From positions 42,142 through 95,241 of the forward strand of contig NZ_FNJL01000024.1 in the NCBI RefSeq assembly GCF_900104515.1: a DNA stretch of 53,100 bases, read 5' to 3'. This document shows, piece by piece, positions 51,229 through 53,100 of the stretch. The translations under genes and the position numbers were made by a program. The first letter of the stretch is position 1. Each line of letters begins with the position of its first letter. The notes under the pieces are model-generated. The model was not told the DNA's origin. It did not search any database and saw nothing but the letters and a program-made list of their open reading frames with translations. The stretch comes from Paracidovorax cattleyae (GTDB taxonomy: Bacteria > Pseudomonadota > Gammaproteobacteria > Burkholderiales > Burkholderiaceae_C).

Positions 51229-52551
51229 ATGGAAGCCCTCCACGCGCTGATCCGCGATTTCAGCCAATCCCGCACCTGGCCCGAGGCGGCCGTGCTGGCC
51301 GCCTGCCTGGCGCTCGCCTATGGCGCGAGCCGCATCCTCGGCCGCCAGCAGCCGCCCGATTCGGTGTGGTTCGGCCGCCGCACGGTCGATGGCCTGATGT
51401 TCCCGCTGCTGGCGCTGGCCCTGGTCTATGCCGCCCGCGTGGGCGTGGAGACGGTGCTGCTGCAGCCCGTGTTCCTGCTGCGCGTGGCGGTGCCGGTGCT
51501 CAGTTCGCTGGTGCTGATCCGGTTCTTCGCGCGCATCCTCGCCAACGCGTTTCCGAAGTCGGCGGCCATGCGGCTGGTGGAGCGCATCGTCTCGTGGCTG
51601 GCCTGGGGCGTGGCGGTGCTCTGGATCGTGGGCCTGCTGCCCGCGGTGCGCGCGGAGCTGGCGGGCGTCGCCATCCATTTCGGCAAGTCGCAGGTCACGG
51701 CGCTCACGCTCATCGAGGGTTCGCTGTCGGCCACCGTGGTGATGCTGCTGGCGCTCTGGCTCTCATCCACTGTGGAGCGGCGCCTGCTGGACCGCACGAT
51801 CGCGGACCTGTCCATGCGCAAGGTGGCCGTGAACGCCACGCGGGCGGGGCTGTTGCTGGTCGGCCTGCTGTTCGCGCTGTCGGCCGTGGGCGTGGATCTC
51901 ACGGCGCTGTCGGTGCTGGGCGGCGCCGTGGGTGTGGGCCTGGGCTTCGGGCTGCAGAAGCTCGCTTCCAACTACGTGAGCGGCTTCGTGATTCTGCTGG
52001 AGCGCTCGCTGCGCATCGGCGACAACGTGCGCGTGGACGGCTTCGAGGGCCGCATCACCGACATCAAGACCCGCTACACCCTGATCCGTGCAGGCAACGG
52101 GCGCGAGTCCATCGTGCCCAACGAGACGCTGATCACGCAGCGCGTGGAGAACCTCTCGGACGCCGACCGCAAGTTCAACATCACCACCAACATCACCGTG
52201 GGCTACGACAGCGACGTGGCGCGGGTGCAGGCCATTCTCTGCGGTGCCGCGGCGGCGCAGCCGCGCGTGCTGCCCGACCCGGCGCCGGTGGCCTACCTGG
52301 TGAACTTCGCGCCCGACGGACTGGAGTTCAGCCTCAATTTCTGGGTCAGCGACCCTTCCGCCGGCACGGTCAATCTGCGCTCGGCGATCAACATCGCCAT
52401 CCTGGACGGCCTGCGCGCCGAGGGCATCGACATCCCCTATCCGCAGCGGGTGGTGCGCCTGCAGGCCGACGGGCCACCGCCCGCGGGGCCCCTGCAGGTC
52501 GCGCATGTCGCGCATGTCGCGCAAGCGTCCGCGCCGCCGCCCACGGCGTGA
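51229..52551 (+). CDS. MscS-type mechanosensitive channel
   Basis: 440 residues with about five membrane segments in the first 250. Then comes the MscS pore helix and beta domain (LGGAVGVGLGFGLQKLASNY, SGFVILLERSLRIGDNVRVD, GRITDIKTRYTLIRAGNGRE, IVPNETLITQRVENL) and a C-terminal alpha/beta domain. It releases solutes on hypo-osmotic shock. The C-tail contains a short tandem repeat (HVAHVAQ, from GTCGCGCAT units near 52498). Start ATG at 51229. The upstream intergenic is short. Confidence 0.93.
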   Translation: MEALHALIRDFSQSRTWPEAAVLAACLALAYGASRILGRQQPPDSVWFGRRTVDGLMFPLLALALVYAARVGVETVLLQPVFLLRVAVPVLSSLVLIRFFARILANAFPKSAAMRLVERIVSWLAWGVAVLWIVGLLPAVRAELAGVAIHFGKSQVTALTLIEGSLSATVVMLLALWLSSTVERRLLDRTIADLSMRKVAVNATRAGLLLVGLLFALSAVGVDLTALSVLGGAVGVGLGFGLQKLASNYVSGFVILLERSLRIGDNVRVDGFEGRITDIKTRYTLIRAGNGRESIVPNETLITQRVENLSDADRKFNITTNITVGYDSDVARVQAILCGAAAAQPRVLPDPAPVAYLVNFAPDGLEFSLNFWVSDPSAGTVNLRSAINIAILDGLRAEGIDIPYPQRVVRLQADGPPPAGPLQVAHVAHVAQASAPPPTA

Positions 52552-52674
52552 CCGGACGCGGATATACTCCGACAAAAAGCACGATCGTTCTTTTTTGTGC
52601 GCGGCGGGTCTGCCGGCACGATTCCACCTCCCGCGAGCCAGGCCGCGCACGGGGCGGGGCATAGAATGGGTCAG

Positions 52675-52689
52675 TTTACGTTACGTCAA
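52675..52689 (+). promoter_or_regulatory. Operator-like palindrome before etfB
   Basis: TTTACGTTACGTCAA is a near-palindrome 30 bases before etfB. Similar TTTACGTxxACGTxAA sites are used by regulators of branched-chain and fatty-acid breakdown (LiuR-like) in beta- and gammaproteobacteria. The match is one base short of the 16-base form. Confidence 0.4.
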
Positions 52690-52718
52690 TCAATCAACCC
52701 CCTTTAGGAGCCGCAGCA

Positions 52719-53100
52719 ATGAAGGTCTTGGTCCCCGTCAAGCGCGTGGTGGACTACAACGTGAAGGTCCGAGTGAAGTCGGACCACACGGGTGTGGACA
52801 TCGCGAACGTGAAGATGAGCATGAATCCGTTCGACGAGATCGCGGTGGAAGAGGCCGTGCGGCTGAAGGAAAAGGGTGTGGCCACGGAAGTGATCGCGGT
52901 CTCGTGCGGCGTGGCGCAGTGCCAGGAGACGCTGCGCACGGCGATGGCGATCGGCGCGGACCGCGCGATCCTGGTGGAGAGTTCGGAAGAGCTGCAGCCG
53001 CTGGCCGTGGCCAAGATCCTGAAGGCCCTGGTGGACAGGGAGCAGCCGCAACTGGTCATCCTGGGCAAGCAGGCGATCGACGACGACTCCAACCAGACCG
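52719..53100 (+). CDS. etfB: Electron transfer flavoprotein beta subunit (partial, runs off the window)
   Basis: Only the first 127 codons lie in the window. [40 protein letters not shown] and [20 protein letters not shown] are classic EtfB sequence, carrying the AMP/FAD-site strands. EtfAB shuttles electrons from acyl-CoA dehydrogenases to ETF-quinone oxidoreductase. TTTAGGAG precedes the ATG by eight bases. etfA would be expected just downstream, beyond the window. Confidence 0.96.
   Translation, partial: MKVLVPVKRVVDYNVKVRVKSDHTGVDIANVKMSMNPFDEIAVEEAVRLKEKGVATEVIAVSCGVAQCQETLRTAMAIGADRAILVESSEELQPLAVAKILKALVDREQPQLVILGKQAIDDDSNQT

Noticed and set aside
52498-52530. Tandem repeat as a CRISPR or satellite array
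   Set aside because: GTCGCGCAT occurs only two to three times and lies in frame within the MscS C-tail.

Overview
This is a G+C-rich chromosomal window from a betaproteobacterium. The gene set and style (Aer-like chemoreceptor, NrtABD/NasT nitrate uptake, TgpA–DUF58–MoxR locus, many extracytoplasmic substrate-binding proteins) fit Comamonadaceae. Two perfect plant-inducible-promoter (PIP) boxes in front of small Ser/Pro-rich proteins, plus an arabinofuranosidase-type GH43 enzyme, suggest a plant-associated Acidovorax/Paracidovorax. The genus is an inference. The window contains no rRNA, tRNA, CRISPR array or intact insertion sequence that I can see.

Layout. 1–5026: an Aer-like chemoreceptor, a CBS-domain protein, then a minus-strand pair of unusually A/T-rich genes (carboxyltransferase and luciferase-like flavin monooxygenase). 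5282–7786: a trehalase, then a broken chimeric gene made from an AAA ATPase head and an EVKD-motif protein. 8080–12173: a four-gene minimal chemotaxis-like module (Hpt/CheA-like membrane kinase, truncated MCP-like protein, CheX-like protein, CheY-like receiver). 12266–18050: exonuclease III, a UvrA2-type ATPase, a fosmidomycin-resistance-type MFS pump and a small SnoaL/DUF4440-like protein.

18259–27268: the most unusual region. It is a compact, lower-G+C, translationally coupled set of eight genes (split transketolase, guanylate-kinase-like, NDP-kinase-like, nucleotidyltransferase, PuuD-like amidotransferase, SDR, DMT exporter), followed by a PLP transsulfuration-family enzyme and a SAM methyltransferase. 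It looks like a small-molecule biosynthetic cluster without NRPS or PKS; I do not recognise the product.

27306–31959: nitrate transporter genes nrtA-nrtB-nrtD. Their leader carries, in order, a sigma-54 promoter, two hexaloop hairpins of the ANTAR-target type and an intrinsic terminator. The ANTAR regulator gene nasT lies upstream, so the antitermination circuit can be read directly from the DNA. A candidate type III effector with a PIP box sits between them. 32126–41156: two amino-acid-type binding proteins, a sedolisin lipoprotein with Ig-like repeats, tsaD, an Hsp20, a DUF2242 lipoprotein and a second PIP-box effector candidate.

41201–53100: a decayed beta-helix protein next to a GH43/AbfB enzyme, lytic transglycosylase mltB, the TgpA/DUF58/MoxR locus, an HDAC-family deacetylase, a crotonase-family protein, an MscS channel and the start of etfB, which runs off the window.
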